Virus record (IMG/VR): IMGVR_UViG_3300017917_001873
Span: 1 to 45,826 of that record
Length of the DNA: 45,826 nucleotides
Source: a virus
Direction: 5' to 3' (one strand)
Shown here: positions 8,252-17,299 of the stretch, piece by piece
How positions within the stretch are numbered: the first letter of the stretch is position 1
Layout: every line of letters begins with the position of its first letter
The notes under the pieces: model-generated
What the model saw: only the letters and a program-made list of their open reading frames with translations
Told to the model about the DNA's origin: nothing
Database searches by the model: none
Program-made: the position numbers and the translations under genes

Positions 8252-9646
8252 TTATGACCTATACCATGGCAGGCATTCTAGACCGGGAGTTTGTTTGGTT
8301 AGCATAGGGTTTGATAATATCTGTCTTGGTGTATGAAACCTCCAGTTAGATCCCCTACCGGGTCTATTAGAATACAAAAATAAATTATCAGGGCCTTCTT
8401 TATTGAATAAATTTATAAGGTCACGTTCTAATCTATATCTATTGGTTGCACTGTATAACCATCCTGTATTCTGATAGTGAAAGATATTGGTTAAATGCAC
8501 CAAAGTATTCTCACCTTTGTGCCTATTAATTAGGTTTCTTACATAATATAATTCTGTAAGGTTCATTTCAAAATGTAAGACTTCCAGATGCGGCCAAACA
8601 TTATTGATAAAATCCTCCAGGCCTTGTGGCATTAGGGTATCTATAATTTCTTGCATTCTGTCTATATTATCCACAGCTCTCCACATCGAATCTAGCTGTA
8701 GGCCGCGGGTGACATTTTCAAAGTCTTGTCTAAAATTTTTAAAGTTACATTTTGCCTTTCTAAATTCTCTCTGTATGGCAATAGACAACGGGCTAACATC
8801 AAATATACTTACTTTTGCACCTGGCTTTAAATTTGCAGTATAGGCGCAGATTAATGGTGTAAGGCCACCTGCTGTACATATTACACCCTGCATGCCTGAG
8901 GGCATTTTATCTGGTGGAGTCTCTGTGTTTGCAACAAAATGACTATAAGATTGCATATTATTGAACACATCTGTCATTTTACTGTGAAAGTCAGGTTCAA
9001 CTTCAGGGTACAAATAATATTTGTTATCCCTTATTAGCTCGTTGAAGCTATTAATCCTATTTCCAGATTTGAGTGCTTCATTTAAAATATTCCAACCATA
9101 ACGACGTCCAGTATAGTCGGTATTGTCGTCGGTTTTTTCTATCCAGTGAGGGGTATAGTCATCGTGCCAGTTTTCTTCGCTACGTCTTACCTTAGTAGCA
9201 GTCCAGGCAATATTCATATTTTCCTCGCCCACAAAAGGCTTACCTGCGGCACGCCACCAATTCATGTCCACCAAGAAACATTGATGGTGTAGCTCGTAGA
9301 ATTTACTCCAGCGATCTAATACATGACCGGCCACTGTCAGTGTGTCTTTGTTCTTTTCAATGTACTCGGGCAATGCATTAAACAAATTTTTTCTTTTTGC
9401 TAGATGTGAACCAGTGGCAACAACCAAAAGATAATTAAGGCCTGCCTGATCTGCCCAGTTCAACAAATTATCTGCATTATCACTACAGGACACTTTCATA
9501 TTATAATTAGCAGCCTCCTGAGTCCAAAATTCTGTGATATTTTTTGACAACGCCAGTGCCATTGTGTCTTTTATTCTGCTGGTAAGATCTAGCCAACCTA
9601 GACCTACTTTATTGTTCTCTAAATATTGATAGTCGTAATAAAACAT
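8252..9646 (-). CDS. Two-part protein with methyltransferase-like Rossmann C-terminal half, function uncertain
   Basis: 464 residues. The first 150 residues contain NYLLVVATGSHL (71-82) and FYELHHQCFLVDMNWW, which resemble a nucleotide-sugar or glycosyltransferase-type alpha/beta domain, but no DxD is clear. Residues about 254-290, GVICTAGGLTPLICAYT then VSIFDVSP with Asp283, look like motif I and the acidic loop of a class I SAM methyltransferase. The rest is Trp- and Arg-rich and unlike anything I recognise. It begins ATG 9646 directly after the upstream stop TGA, with GGGG nine bases upstream. A bifunctional transferase is the best guess. Confidence 0.5.
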   Translation of the reverse strand: MFYYDYQYLENNKVGLGWLDLTSRIKDTMALALSKNITEFWTQEAANYNMKVSCSDNADNLLNWADQAGLNYLLVVATGSHLAKRKNLFNALPEYIEKNKDTLTVAGHVLDRWSKFYELHHQCFLVDMNWWRAAGKPFVGEENMNIAWTATKVRRSEENWHDDYTPHWIEKTDDNTDYTGRRYGWNILNEALKSGNRINSFNELIRDNKYYLYPEVEPDFHSKMTDVFNNMQSYSHFVANTETPPDKMPSGMQGVICTAGGLTPLICAYTANLKPGAKVSIFDVSPLSIAIQREFRKAKCNFKNFRQDFENVTRGLQLDSMWRAVDNIDRMQEIIDTLMPQGLEDFINNVWPHLEVLHFEMNLTELYYVRNLINRHKGENTLVHLTNIFHYQNTGWLYSATNRYRLERDLINLFNKEGPDNLFLYSNRPGRGSNWRFHTPRQILSNPMLTKQTPGLECLPWYRS

Positions 9647-10948
9647 TCATTTCCCCACAAATTTTTCTTTGCGTTTATCATCTAAAATTCTATTGAATTC
9701 TTCAAACTTTGCATAATTTTCTTCATGCTTGTTTGTTTTAATGCACTCGTCAATCCAATTAATTGCATCAAGAACATGGCGTCTGTTGTTAATCTCTAGA
9801 ATATTTCTTTCCTGCATTATTTCTTGCCGCGCTATTAATTTTTCTTTGGCTCGTTCTAATCGATCAATGGGTAGAACGTTTGCATGAAGGAAACTAGGCC
9901 ATTGTAATCTACTTGTGTGCCACATTATACCAAAGTCTTCTGTAACTGCGTCCAGTGTTTCCAAAAGATACTCTGCATTTAGTGCAGATATACAAGTGCT
10001 GGCCTTGATGTAATCCAGTCTATCACCCAATTCTGCTTTGACGTAGGCTATATTTTTCTTTATGTCAGCCCAGACTGCGCCGTGTCTAATATAGGCATTC
10101 AACTCGTCATATCCATCAATGCTGATAGTCAGTCTAACTGCCTTAAACTTTTTCCATAGATCAACAACATTGCGTCCTTTTTTAGCTTCTAAATCAGTCA
10201 AGTTGGTGCTGTATTTCAATATAACCTGGCTGGGATCTTTAATGCGCTCCAGCATGTTATAATGCAATGGATCCATCAGGGGTTCGCCCCCGGCAAATTC
10301 AAATTCTTTTATGTCATCAATGATCTCATACAGGTCTCTAACAAATTTTTCATGTGACTCGAACAAGTTCAAGACTGGCTTTCGTCTCATGTCATTTTCA
10401 TTGATGATTCCATTAATATAATCTTGCTCGCCCTGATCATATATCTGTTTAACACTGTCCCAATCCTGCATCCAGGGTGTACTATCCTTGGGCCAGCACA
10501 TACGACATTTTAAGTTACAGAGATTGCTTAGTTTAAATTCAACAATTGGTATGCTCCATGGTATTAGATCTGTTCTATAATACTCATCAACGATATGAGC
10601 ATACTCTGCTGTTCTTTCATAATTTTGGCTTTGACGCAGACTTATAATTCCTTTGTCTTCCATCTTCCAACAGGCATTACAATGTGTATCCCTGACACCA
10701 TTAATTAAATTGCTTCTTACTGTTTTATATTTTCTATGATTCCACAGATCACGCAAAGGAATATTTTGAATATCCCACATCCTGGTGCTACGGCAGCACA
10801 GTCTAAAATCACCATTGGTGGTTGTGCTAGTATGTATAAATGGCATGATGCAGAAGGTCTTATCATCTACCGAGAATCCAAAACGTTCTTTGAAAAGCTC
10901 ACTTGGTTTATAGTTTTTAAGATGTTTTTTGCCTATGCCCTCACTCAT
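9647..10948 (-). CDS. N-terminal-twitch radical SAM protein (type B, CC subtype)
   Basis: About 433 residues from ATG 10948, chosen over the TTG at 10954 because an AAGGA site sits about nine bases upstream and it makes the ATGAGTGA overlap seen at other boundaries. After a 30-residue lead come FCIMPF (C33), CC at 51-52 and C90/C93 (CNAC). The SAM motif CNLKCRMC is at 144-151 and FAGGEPLMD follows. The barrel is longer than in the 6331 product owing to an Arg/Glu-rich insert before the GGEP loop (DYINGIINENDMRRK region). It lies immediately downstream of the split type A pair. Confidence 0.88.
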   Translation of the reverse strand: MSEGIGKKHLKNYKPSELFKERFGFSVDDKTFCIMPFIHTSTTTNGDFRLCCRSTRMWDIQNIPLRDLWNHRKYKTVRSNLINGVRDTHCNACWKMEDKGIISLRQSQNYERTAEYAHIVDEYYRTDLIPWSIPIVEFKLSNLCNLKCRMCWPKDSTPWMQDWDSVKQIYDQGEQDYINGIINENDMRRKPVLNLFESHEKFVRDLYEIIDDIKEFEFAGGEPLMDPLHYNMLERIKDPSQVILKYSTNLTDLEAKKGRNVVDLWKKFKAVRLTISIDGYDELNAYIRHGAVWADIKKNIAYVKAELGDRLDYIKASTCISALNAEYLLETLDAVTEDFGIMWHTSRLQWPSFLHANVLPIDRLERAKEKLIARQEIMQERNILEINNRRHVLDAINWIDECIKTNKHEENYAKFEEFNRILDDKRKEKFVGK

Positions 10949-11279
10949 TGCCAATCCTTAATCTTTTAATATTATCTGGTTGTGCTTTACTTAACTGTAT
11001 ATCCGCCGCACAAGTACAATTTTCTTTTGTACAAACAATTGGTTCAGTGGGTATTTCAAAACCGTTATAAATTGTGCCCAACTTGCCACCAACTTTACAT
11101 ATTGCACGCCAAACATTGCCATCGTTGTCTATAGTTAGGTTTTGTACACCTGCCCAACATATCCAACCTTTAAACTTGTTGGTTTCGTTTGCCAACAAAT
11201 CGTTTACATTGCTTTCTTCACTGGTACCGTTTTCATAGTGAACTACGATGTTTGCCCAATTAGTTACTTTGTTAGTCAT
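10941..11279 (-). CDS. Detached C-terminal auxiliary-cluster half of a type A radical SAM enzyme
   Basis: 112 residues with cysteines at 41, 61, 83, 88 and 90. These match in order and nearly in spacing the five C-terminal cysteines of the fused protein at 4205 (252, 273, 299, 304, 306). Both share the pattern W.C..GV..[IL]T.D..G. and end CxxxxCxC. It overlaps the upstream radical-SAM core gene as ATGA. It therefore looks like the second half of one enzyme, made as a separate chain by translational coupling or joined to the first half by a -1 frameshift in the AAGAAGAAATGA region near 11280. It has no radical-SAM motif itself. Confidence 0.75.
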   Translation of the reverse strand: MTNKVTNWANIVVHYENGTSEESNVNDLLANETNKFKGWICWAGVQNLTIDNDGNVWRAICKVGGKLGTIYNGFEIPTEPIVCTKENCTCAADIQLSKAQPDNIKRLRIGNE

Positions 11280-11977
11280 TTCTTCTTATTAAGCATGAAA
11301 TCCAGTTCTTCTGGCGTGTAATAAGCATCCTTGCTTTTACCATGTGTTGTTTTCAACCCGCTCACTCCGGCTGCGGCCCATGTGCCTGTTGTGGGATCTA
11401 TTCTAGGACGAATTCTTCTAATTGCCCAATGTACATCATTTTGATTCATTATATCAATGATTTCATTGGCTTCGCGCATTTTACCCGGCAAGTACATTAG
11501 GTGTACGTGTAAATTTTGGTTTTTTCTTTCTTTAACTAGCTTATTTAATTCCACGATAGTATTAATAATCTTGTCATGGTAGGCGAACTCAAAATGGTAG
11601 CTGAAAATATAGTAATTTATATAGGGCAAACTGGCTTCATACTTGGCTAGTGGTACGCTTCCATTGGTGGTAACACTGATCTTGTTTATACCATTGTCCT
11701 TGATGATCTTCAGCAAATCGATAATCTTAGGGTGAGCAAAAGGTTCGCCACCTGTTAAACTTATTCTGCATTCTTTGCCCTGTGATTTTGCCACGGTTGC
11801 TATCTGTTTGACTGTATTTTCAATTACAGCCAAATCTAAATGAGGACTTTCTCTGTTATGTATATCGCTGCCGCAATAGCTACAATCATAATTGCATCTG
11901 CGACCAAGATTCCATTCTATTCTTAGCCAATTGTCCTTGGGTGCATGGTTATCTTCTACGGCAACAATTTTAGTCAT
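11276..11977 (-). CDS. Radical SAM core half of a split type A enzyme
   Basis: 233 residues. SAM cluster CNYDCSYC is at 28-35 and SLTGGEPF at about 74-80; VTTNGS and FSYHFEF follow. It stops at YTPEELDFMLNKKK. The equivalent region of the 4205 product (YTQAQIDYM) runs straight into its auxiliary domain, so the chain ends at the domain border. The missing auxiliary cysteines are in the next gene. Its start overlaps the double-module gene by 8 bases (ATGACTAA). A sequencing error near the lysine-rich end is possible, but the ATGA junction is like other genuine boundaries here. Confidence 0.82.
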   Translation of the reverse strand: MTKIVAVEDNHAPKDNWLRIEWNLGRRCNYDCSYCGSDIHNRESPHLDLAVIENTVKQIATVAKSQGKECRISLTGGEPFAHPKIIDLLKIIKDNGINKISVTTNGSVPLAKYEASLPYINYYIFSYHFEFAYHDKIINTIVELNKLVKERKNQNLHVHLMYLPGKMREANEIIDIMNQNDVHWAIRRIRPRIDPTTGTWAAAGVSGLKTTHGKSKDAYYTPEELDFMLNKKK

Positions 11978-14561
11978 TCCAATAATCCTTTAATTCAGGA
12001 ACGACGTCTAAGACGTTTTCGTCACGTAGTTTATCTAGCTCAATGGTGAAATCCTTAAAGGTTGGCCAGTGTTCTTTATACACAGCATCATCTTTTAAGT
12101 TTTTAACTAGCGTACTAAATTCTTTGATATCTTTTAATTCATTATAGGCTCTGTCACGAAGTTCTGCGGGCAGAACGAACGGGCTCAAATACATGGGTGC
12201 ATTGCAAATAGTGATAAACGCACCATCTGCACTGACATTTTTATATTTTTCTTCCCATGACTTTAATAAGAAATATAATTCACGCAGGTTTAGCAAATTA
12301 TAGGCCTGCATGGTAACGTTGAATCCCATGTGTACATTGTCTAGGTCATTGTACATGGCCAGTGTTTTTTCCATTTCATCAATGGTATATTTGCCACCTC
12401 TGATGTAGCTGTATAACTGGCCAGCACCTTCAATGCTAAACATTATCCTTACTTTTTTAAACTTGGATAGCGTATTCAATATTTTAGGATTTACAATAGT
12501 ACCATTGGTTGTATATTGTAACGTTATCTTTTCATGCAGTCCGTTATCAATTAACAACTCCAGGAATTCCACATGGTTCTTAGCCATCATGGGCTCACCG
12601 CCCTTGAAGTCTATCCTAGTTAGTTTTTTCAGATAGGGCAGTAAACTACTTAAATCGTCTAGGCCGTGTTGTCTTATTACTTGATTTTCAGGATTGCCTT
12701 CTTTCTTAAAATCTCTGCCGATTTTTCTACCTATTTCGGCTAATTTTAAGTCCTCCTCAAACCAACTATTGCTTGCCCAGCTGCCGCACATCCTGCATTT
12801 TAAATTGCATACATTACTTAGGTTAATATCCATCTGCGTCCAAAGCAAATCAGTCTGATCTGCTTTATAGACGTAGTCATCAGGAATATTTTTAGTAAAC
12901 TTATCTGTAAACCACTTGCGTCTGCTTTCGCCTATTTGTTCTTCTCTAGTCCAGCAACTACGGCAAGATTCTGGTTTTTTACCTTCTAAAAAATCCTGTC
13001 GCAGTTCTATCATCTTAGAGCTTCGTTTAAATTGTTCTGGAATATTTACTGCACCAACTTTGCCAATACTACCTTCCCACTGGCAACATGGTTTGATATT
13101 GCCATTCGCAGCTACCGCTAGGCCATGCCATGGCATAAAACAAAAATTATCAGGCAATTCTTCCTTGGTCTTTTTAACTTGTTCTACTTTATTTTCTTTG
13201 GTATTCTTATATAGATTAAAGTATGCTTCAAAGTCATTGTATATTTCCGGCGCCGCTTCTAGCAGACTGTCGCCTCGAATCTTATCAATCTCAGTGATAT
13301 ATCTTACAAATTCATAAGGACCGTATTGTGTGTTTTCTTTATCCGGTTCTTTTAATATAAAACCTTCTAATAGCTTTTTAATATCAAGCAAATATCTTGT
13401 TTCTGCTATAGGATTTTGTGCATCTGTTTGTTTAAAAAAGTCATAGGTATCTAAAAGATAGTTTACCTGATCAAGACTCTTTCGCAGTACATCTTTTGAT
13501 AACCACTGTACGTGCAGTGATTTTGGACCAATTAATATTCTGTGCTCAAAGCTGTGTCTATTTTTGCTGCTTACGCCGGGGTGCTGATTCCAACCATAAA
13601 ATTTTATTATCCATTCAATAAAATCTTTTATGTTGAGCGCATTCATGGACATAAATGTGCCATTGATGTTTAGTTTATACTGACCTTTTCTGGGCTTATC
13701 ACACCAATCTTTAATTAATTCTGCCTTCTTAACTATGCCATCCCAGTCTATTGCGCCTGCACTTCTAATATAGGAGAATAATTTACCAGTAGCATCAAGG
13801 CTTAGGTTAATATTAACATATTTGAATCCCTCTAGTGCTTCGAGGTGTTTTTCTGTTACAACACTGCCGTTGGTTGTAATCATTAATTCTATTTGCTTAT
13901 CCAGGCCGGCTGCTCTAAGCATACCCAAAAATTCCATGAACTGTGGTACAAGGAATGGTTCACCGCCTAGAATTTCTATTCGTCTTAGGTCTTTTCCGTT
14001 ATCTACTAGTTCTTGTAACTGTTCTGTATCCAAGGTATGCTTTGATCTTTTAAATGTATTGCTGGGTCGTTCGTAAACACTGCCTGCACCGCCTGGTGGC
14101 ATGCCCAGTTTCATGAGTTTTTCTTCGTCACCTATCCAGGCATTGCTATATGCACTGCTACACATCTTGCATTTAAAGTTGCATAGATTATTAAACGCAA
14201 TATCCAAATGCACAAGTTTATTACCTGTAAGATTGTTGTCCCAATCTATTTCTTCCCATCGATCCTCTACAATACCCAGAGTTTGCCAATGTACTCGTTT
14301 GCTGGTTACATTTCTATTTTCTTTTGTCTGACAATTTTGACAACCACGAGTCCAGATGCCATTTCTCTGTGCCCTGCGTAATTCCTGAAAGTTTTCATTG
14401 TCCCACTGCTCTATAATAGAACCCTGTGTGACATCGCCCATCTCCGCCTCACTCATGTGGCAACGAATCATCTTACCAGTGGCATGTATAGCAATGCTTG
14501 ATACTGGTAGCATGCAAATCGTTGGGCTTAGATTTTTATTTTTGTCGCCTAATTCACTCAT
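11970..14561 (-). CDS. Double N-terminal-twitch radical SAM protein, two complete modules in one chain
   Basis: 863 residues, twice the usual length. Module 1 has C16 (ICMLPV), C34 (IRCHMS), C74/C77, SAM motif CNFKCKMC at 127-134 and ILGGEPF near 198-203. Module 2 begins about 470 with FCFMPWHG (C474), CC at 492-493, C533/C536, SAM motif CNLKCRMC at 585-592 and FKGGEP. The joint is a Lys/Glu-rich linker at about 450-470. Module 1 belongs to the RCxMS subtype of 5145; module 2 belongs to the CC subtype. So two different enzymes have been fused rather than one duplicated. Four Fe-S clusters are predicted. It overlaps both neighbours by 8 bases. Confidence 0.92.
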   Translation of the reverse strand: MSELGDKNKNLSPTICMLPVSSIAIHATGKMIRCHMSEAEMGDVTQGSIIEQWDNENFQELRRAQRNGIWTRGCQNCQTKENRNVTSKRVHWQTLGIVEDRWEEIDWDNNLTGNKLVHLDIAFNNLCNFKCKMCSSAYSNAWIGDEEKLMKLGMPPGGAGSVYERPSNTFKRSKHTLDTEQLQELVDNGKDLRRIEILGGEPFLVPQFMEFLGMLRAAGLDKQIELMITTNGSVVTEKHLEALEGFKYVNINLSLDATGKLFSYIRSAGAIDWDGIVKKAELIKDWCDKPRKGQYKLNINGTFMSMNALNIKDFIEWIIKFYGWNQHPGVSSKNRHSFEHRILIGPKSLHVQWLSKDVLRKSLDQVNYLLDTYDFFKQTDAQNPIAETRYLLDIKKLLEGFILKEPDKENTQYGPYEFVRYITEIDKIRGDSLLEAAPEIYNDFEAYFNLYKNTKENKVEQVKKTKEELPDNFCFMPWHGLAVAANGNIKPCCQWEGSIGKVGAVNIPEQFKRSSKMIELRQDFLEGKKPESCRSCWTREEQIGESRRKWFTDKFTKNIPDDYVYKADQTDLLWTQMDINLSNVCNLKCRMCGSWASNSWFEEDLKLAEIGRKIGRDFKKEGNPENQVIRQHGLDDLSSLLPYLKKLTRIDFKGGEPMMAKNHVEFLELLIDNGLHEKITLQYTTNGTIVNPKILNTLSKFKKVRIMFSIEGAGQLYSYIRGGKYTIDEMEKTLAMYNDLDNVHMGFNVTMQAYNLLNLRELYFLLKSWEEKYKNVSADGAFITICNAPMYLSPFVLPAELRDRAYNELKDIKEFSTLVKNLKDDAVYKEHWPTFKDFTIELDKLRDENVLDVVPELKDYWND

Positions 14562-15840
14562 AATTTAATAGCTTTGCCATCTCCGGAAAGGTCTTAACAA
14601 AACTTTCATTTCGTTTTGCATCAACAAAGTTAATAGTGCTCTTGCGTTTTTCGTCGATGCTTTCGCTCCAGTCATCAATAAACATCATGAAATTAATTAT
14701 ATTATCAACTTGTGTTTCAAAGTTATTGTCAATAGTAGATCTATTATTCAACAGTATTTCTTTTATTTGTTCTTTAACTGATCTGTGTAGAGTTCTTACA
14801 TTAGAATAACCCTTGGGTGTAGTAACATAATGGGGGCTAAAATATTTAGACAGGCCCATGCTTGCTAGCTCTTTGACAAATTCATGAATAGTCACAATGT
14901 TGTATATGCTTATTGTAGCATCAATCATTGATTCATAGTTGGGTTTAGAGAAGAAATATGGTAATTTTGCTTTTACATCTGTCCAGTCTGCACCACTGCG
15001 TTGGTAATTGAATTTGTCACCAAAATCATCAATGCTGATGCTCCAGAATATCTTTTTAAATTTAGACAATAGTTGTTCTTGCTCTGGGGTAGGAAGTATT
15101 GTGCCATTTGTATTATACCATACAATAATGTTGCAGGCGTCAAACTTTTCATCAATGGCTTTCAACATCTCATAGTGTTCTTCAATCATCAAGGGTTCAC
15201 CGCCCATGAGGTGTATTATTTTAATATCATCAAAACCATCAATGTTTTTCCAAAAGTCTACATTGTCGATCCATTTGGCCTGTTGGTTATAGGCAAACTC
15301 AGGACTCTGTTTGAATTCGGGATAAGACGCCCTAGTTGTTTTCTGAAGTTCATAGGACTCTTTGAGCCACTTGGCACTGTTCCATAGACCGCAAATTCTG
15401 CAGGCTAGGTTACATCTATTGCCCGCTTTTATTTCTAGCCATACTAATTTTTGGCTGGGTGCAGCACCTTCCATTATTCTTTTTACTTCATTATAAACTT
15501 TCAATGACGAAGAATAAACATATCTGCCGCTGAATTTGTCATTATGATAGTCTCCCCAACATGGGTTGCAAGCAGGATGTTGCTCATTGTTTAAAAATGC
15601 CTGTCTAAACTTTACATGGGTAGGATGATTTATTATATCAATGACGGGCATGCCGTTAGAATTAAATGTTGTACCATCATCATTTTTTAATGGGTCACCT
15701 AGACAGCAGGGCCTAACATCTCCATTAGATTCTATGGCCACGTGGAAAAAGGGCATGGCACAAAAATTATTTGTGCTCAGCCAGTCGAATACTTGATTTT
15801 TTTCTGTTTCAGTGATAGTCACCGATCTAGAATTACTCAT
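14554..15840 (-). CDS. N-terminal-twitch radical SAM protein (type B, CC subtype)
   Basis: 428 residues. A 20-residue lead precedes FCAMPFFHVAIESNGD (C27), CC at 45-46, C91/C94 (CNPC), the SAM motif CNLACRIC at 143-150 and LMGGEPLMIEEHYEML. It shares with 15833 and 20720 the long insert before GGEP that ends in a Trp-rich 'W.N.D.W.NI' stretch, so these form a subgroup. ISIDDFGDKFNYQR replaces the SIDG/SVDA motif. It joins upstream and downstream genes by ATGAGTAA and ATGAGTGA overlaps, and ends LLNYE, like the 17292 product (KINYE). Confidence 0.9.
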   Translation of the reverse strand: MSNSRSVTITETEKNQVFDWLSTNNFCAMPFFHVAIESNGDVRPCCLGDPLKNDDGTTFNSNGMPVIDIINHPTHVKFRQAFLNNEQHPACNPCWGDYHNDKFSGRYVYSSSLKVYNEVKRIMEGAAPSQKLVWLEIKAGNRCNLACRICGLWNSAKWLKESYELQKTTRASYPEFKQSPEFAYNQQAKWIDNVDFWKNIDGFDDIKIIHLMGGEPLMIEEHYEMLKAIDEKFDACNIIVWYNTNGTILPTPEQEQLLSKFKKIFWSISIDDFGDKFNYQRSGADWTDVKAKLPYFFSKPNYESMIDATISIYNIVTIHEFVKELASMGLSKYFSPHYVTTPKGYSNVRTLHRSVKEQIKEILLNNRSTIDNNFETQVDNIINFMMFIDDWSESIDEKRKSTINFVDAKRNESFVKTFPEMAKLLNYE

Positions 15841-17299
15841 TAAATATATCTTTCATTTCGGGGAATGTATTGTAGAAGCTGGTACCGCGATGTTGATCTA
15901 TTTTTTCTAAATAGTCTTTCATTTCGGGCAATCTAACGCTCCAATCCTCGCTCTTCATAAATCTAACAAGGCCGCGTAGACGCTTAATACCATAATCATT
16001 CATAATGAAGACATCTTCACTGACTTCCTGATCAGGCAGAATGCCCAACTTATAGTTCTCAGTCCACCATGGTATAAAATCTTCTATTTTCTTTTCTACT
16101 TCGTCTTTAAACCATTTGGGCAAAACCTTTACGTTTAAAAATGCAGGCCAGTATACAAAGTGGAAATTAACTCCACCTGCACCCAGTGGCCACTTGTTTA
16201 TCTTCTTGAAATTTTGCTGTAGCTTCCACTTGATGAACTCGGGAAGATAGTAAATGTTAAGAGCATTAACAGCACAGGCGATTGTGACTTCTACGTTGTC
16301 GGTTGTTTGCTCATCTAATATTTTAAATACTTCTGCTGTTCGTTCCCATTTGCTGGGATAACGAATGTATTCGTTTCTTGGACCAAAATCATCCACACTA
16401 TAGTGGAAGCGAACTAGTTTAAAGTGACTCCATAGTTCAAACAAGTCTTCACGCCATTCAACACCATTGCTATTATAGCGAATCTCCATGTCTTTGGCGT
16501 ATCCTTGACGAATACATTCTTCTAAAATATCATAATGTTCTTCAATTACCAAGGCTTCTCCACCTGCAAAGTATAATTGCTTCATGTGAGGAATCTGCTT
16601 GTAGAACTGCTCCCAGAACTTGGGATTATTCTTGTGCCAGTTGTAACTGCTGCCGTTGGTACTTCCTTTGTTTTCCCAATTCCAAATTTCTTTTACTTTA
16701 TCATTTTCTATTGTAGGATATACAGCTTGCCAGTCTTTAACCCAACCAGAACTATCATGGGGGCTACACATGATACATGCTAACTGGCACTTAGTACCAA
16801 AACGCAGATCAATATATCTTAATTTGGGCTCAGTACTTCCGTCTTCTTTGGTCTCATCTAACAATTCTTGAAGATCAACACGCTTTAACCAATATTCTGT
16901 TTCCCACTGTCGTTTACTTCTGTGGCCTGCTGCTTCTTCTTTATAACATTTTAAACAACTAGGCGGCTGTTCTCCTTTGAGCATTTGCTTACGGACATTT
17001 TTCATGTAACTACTGTTCCAGCTGGACTCAAAATCCGCCACATTTAGGTTGTTGGGTCTACCTTCTTCGTCTTTGAGAATACCTATATTGCCGCCATGTA
17101 TCTTATCATTTGTTGGACCTACGCTGCTGGCATTAGCAGTACAGCATACACGCATTTGCCCGTCGGGTCTGGTACTAAGGTGTATCCATGGCAAAATACA
17201 CCATGTTTTACTAACATGGAAATAATGCTTGGTTTTAAGATTATAATCTTTATGTTTGTTTATAAAATATTTGCTTAGGTCTTCTTGTTGTTCACTCAT
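15833..17299 (-). CDS. N-terminal-twitch radical SAM protein (type B, CC subtype, long form)
   Basis: 488 residues. A 30-residue charged lead is followed by WCILPWIHLSTRPDG (C34), CC at 52-53, a 60-residue insert, C115/C118 (CLKC), the SAM motif CQLACIMC at 171-178, and FAGGEALVIEEHYDIL. The GGEP loop is GGEA here. SVDDFGPRNEYIRYP marks it as close to 14554 and 17292. A WP..LNV motif near the C-terminus is shared with 9647 and 17292-type proteins and may contact substrate. It overlaps both neighbours by 8 bases. Confidence 0.9.
   Translation of the reverse strand: MSEQQEDLSKYFINKHKDYNLKTKHYFHVSKTWCILPWIHLSTRPDGQMRVCCTANASSVGPTNDKIHGGNIGILKDEEGRPNNLNVADFESSWNSSYMKNVRKQMLKGEQPPSCLKCYKEEAAGHRSKRQWETEYWLKRVDLQELLDETKEDGSTEPKLRYIDLRFGTKCQLACIMCSPHDSSGWVKDWQAVYPTIENDKVKEIWNWENKGSTNGSSYNWHKNNPKFWEQFYKQIPHMKQLYFAGGEALVIEEHYDILEECIRQGYAKDMEIRYNSNGVEWREDLFELWSHFKLVRFHYSVDDFGPRNEYIRYPSKWERTAEVFKILDEQTTDNVEVTIACAVNALNIYYLPEFIKWKLQQNFKKINKWPLGAGGVNFHFVYWPAFLNVKVLPKWFKDEVEKKIEDFIPWWTENYKLGILPDQEVSEDVFIMNDYGIKRLRGLVRFMKSEDWSVRLPEMKDYLEKIDQHRGTSFYNTFPEMKDIFNE

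Noticed and set aside
10941-11977. Pseudogene/frameshift explanation for the split radical SAM genes
   Set aside because: Not adopted as the main reading: all cluster cysteines are kept, junctions have normal ATGA or 11-base overlaps, and one of the other split pairs has reversed order. It stays open only for this one pair, pending read-level data.
12916-13317. 133-codon open frame on the + strand
   Set aside because: Antisense to the double radical SAM gene; Ser/Leu-rich composition typical of a reverse-complement shadow.
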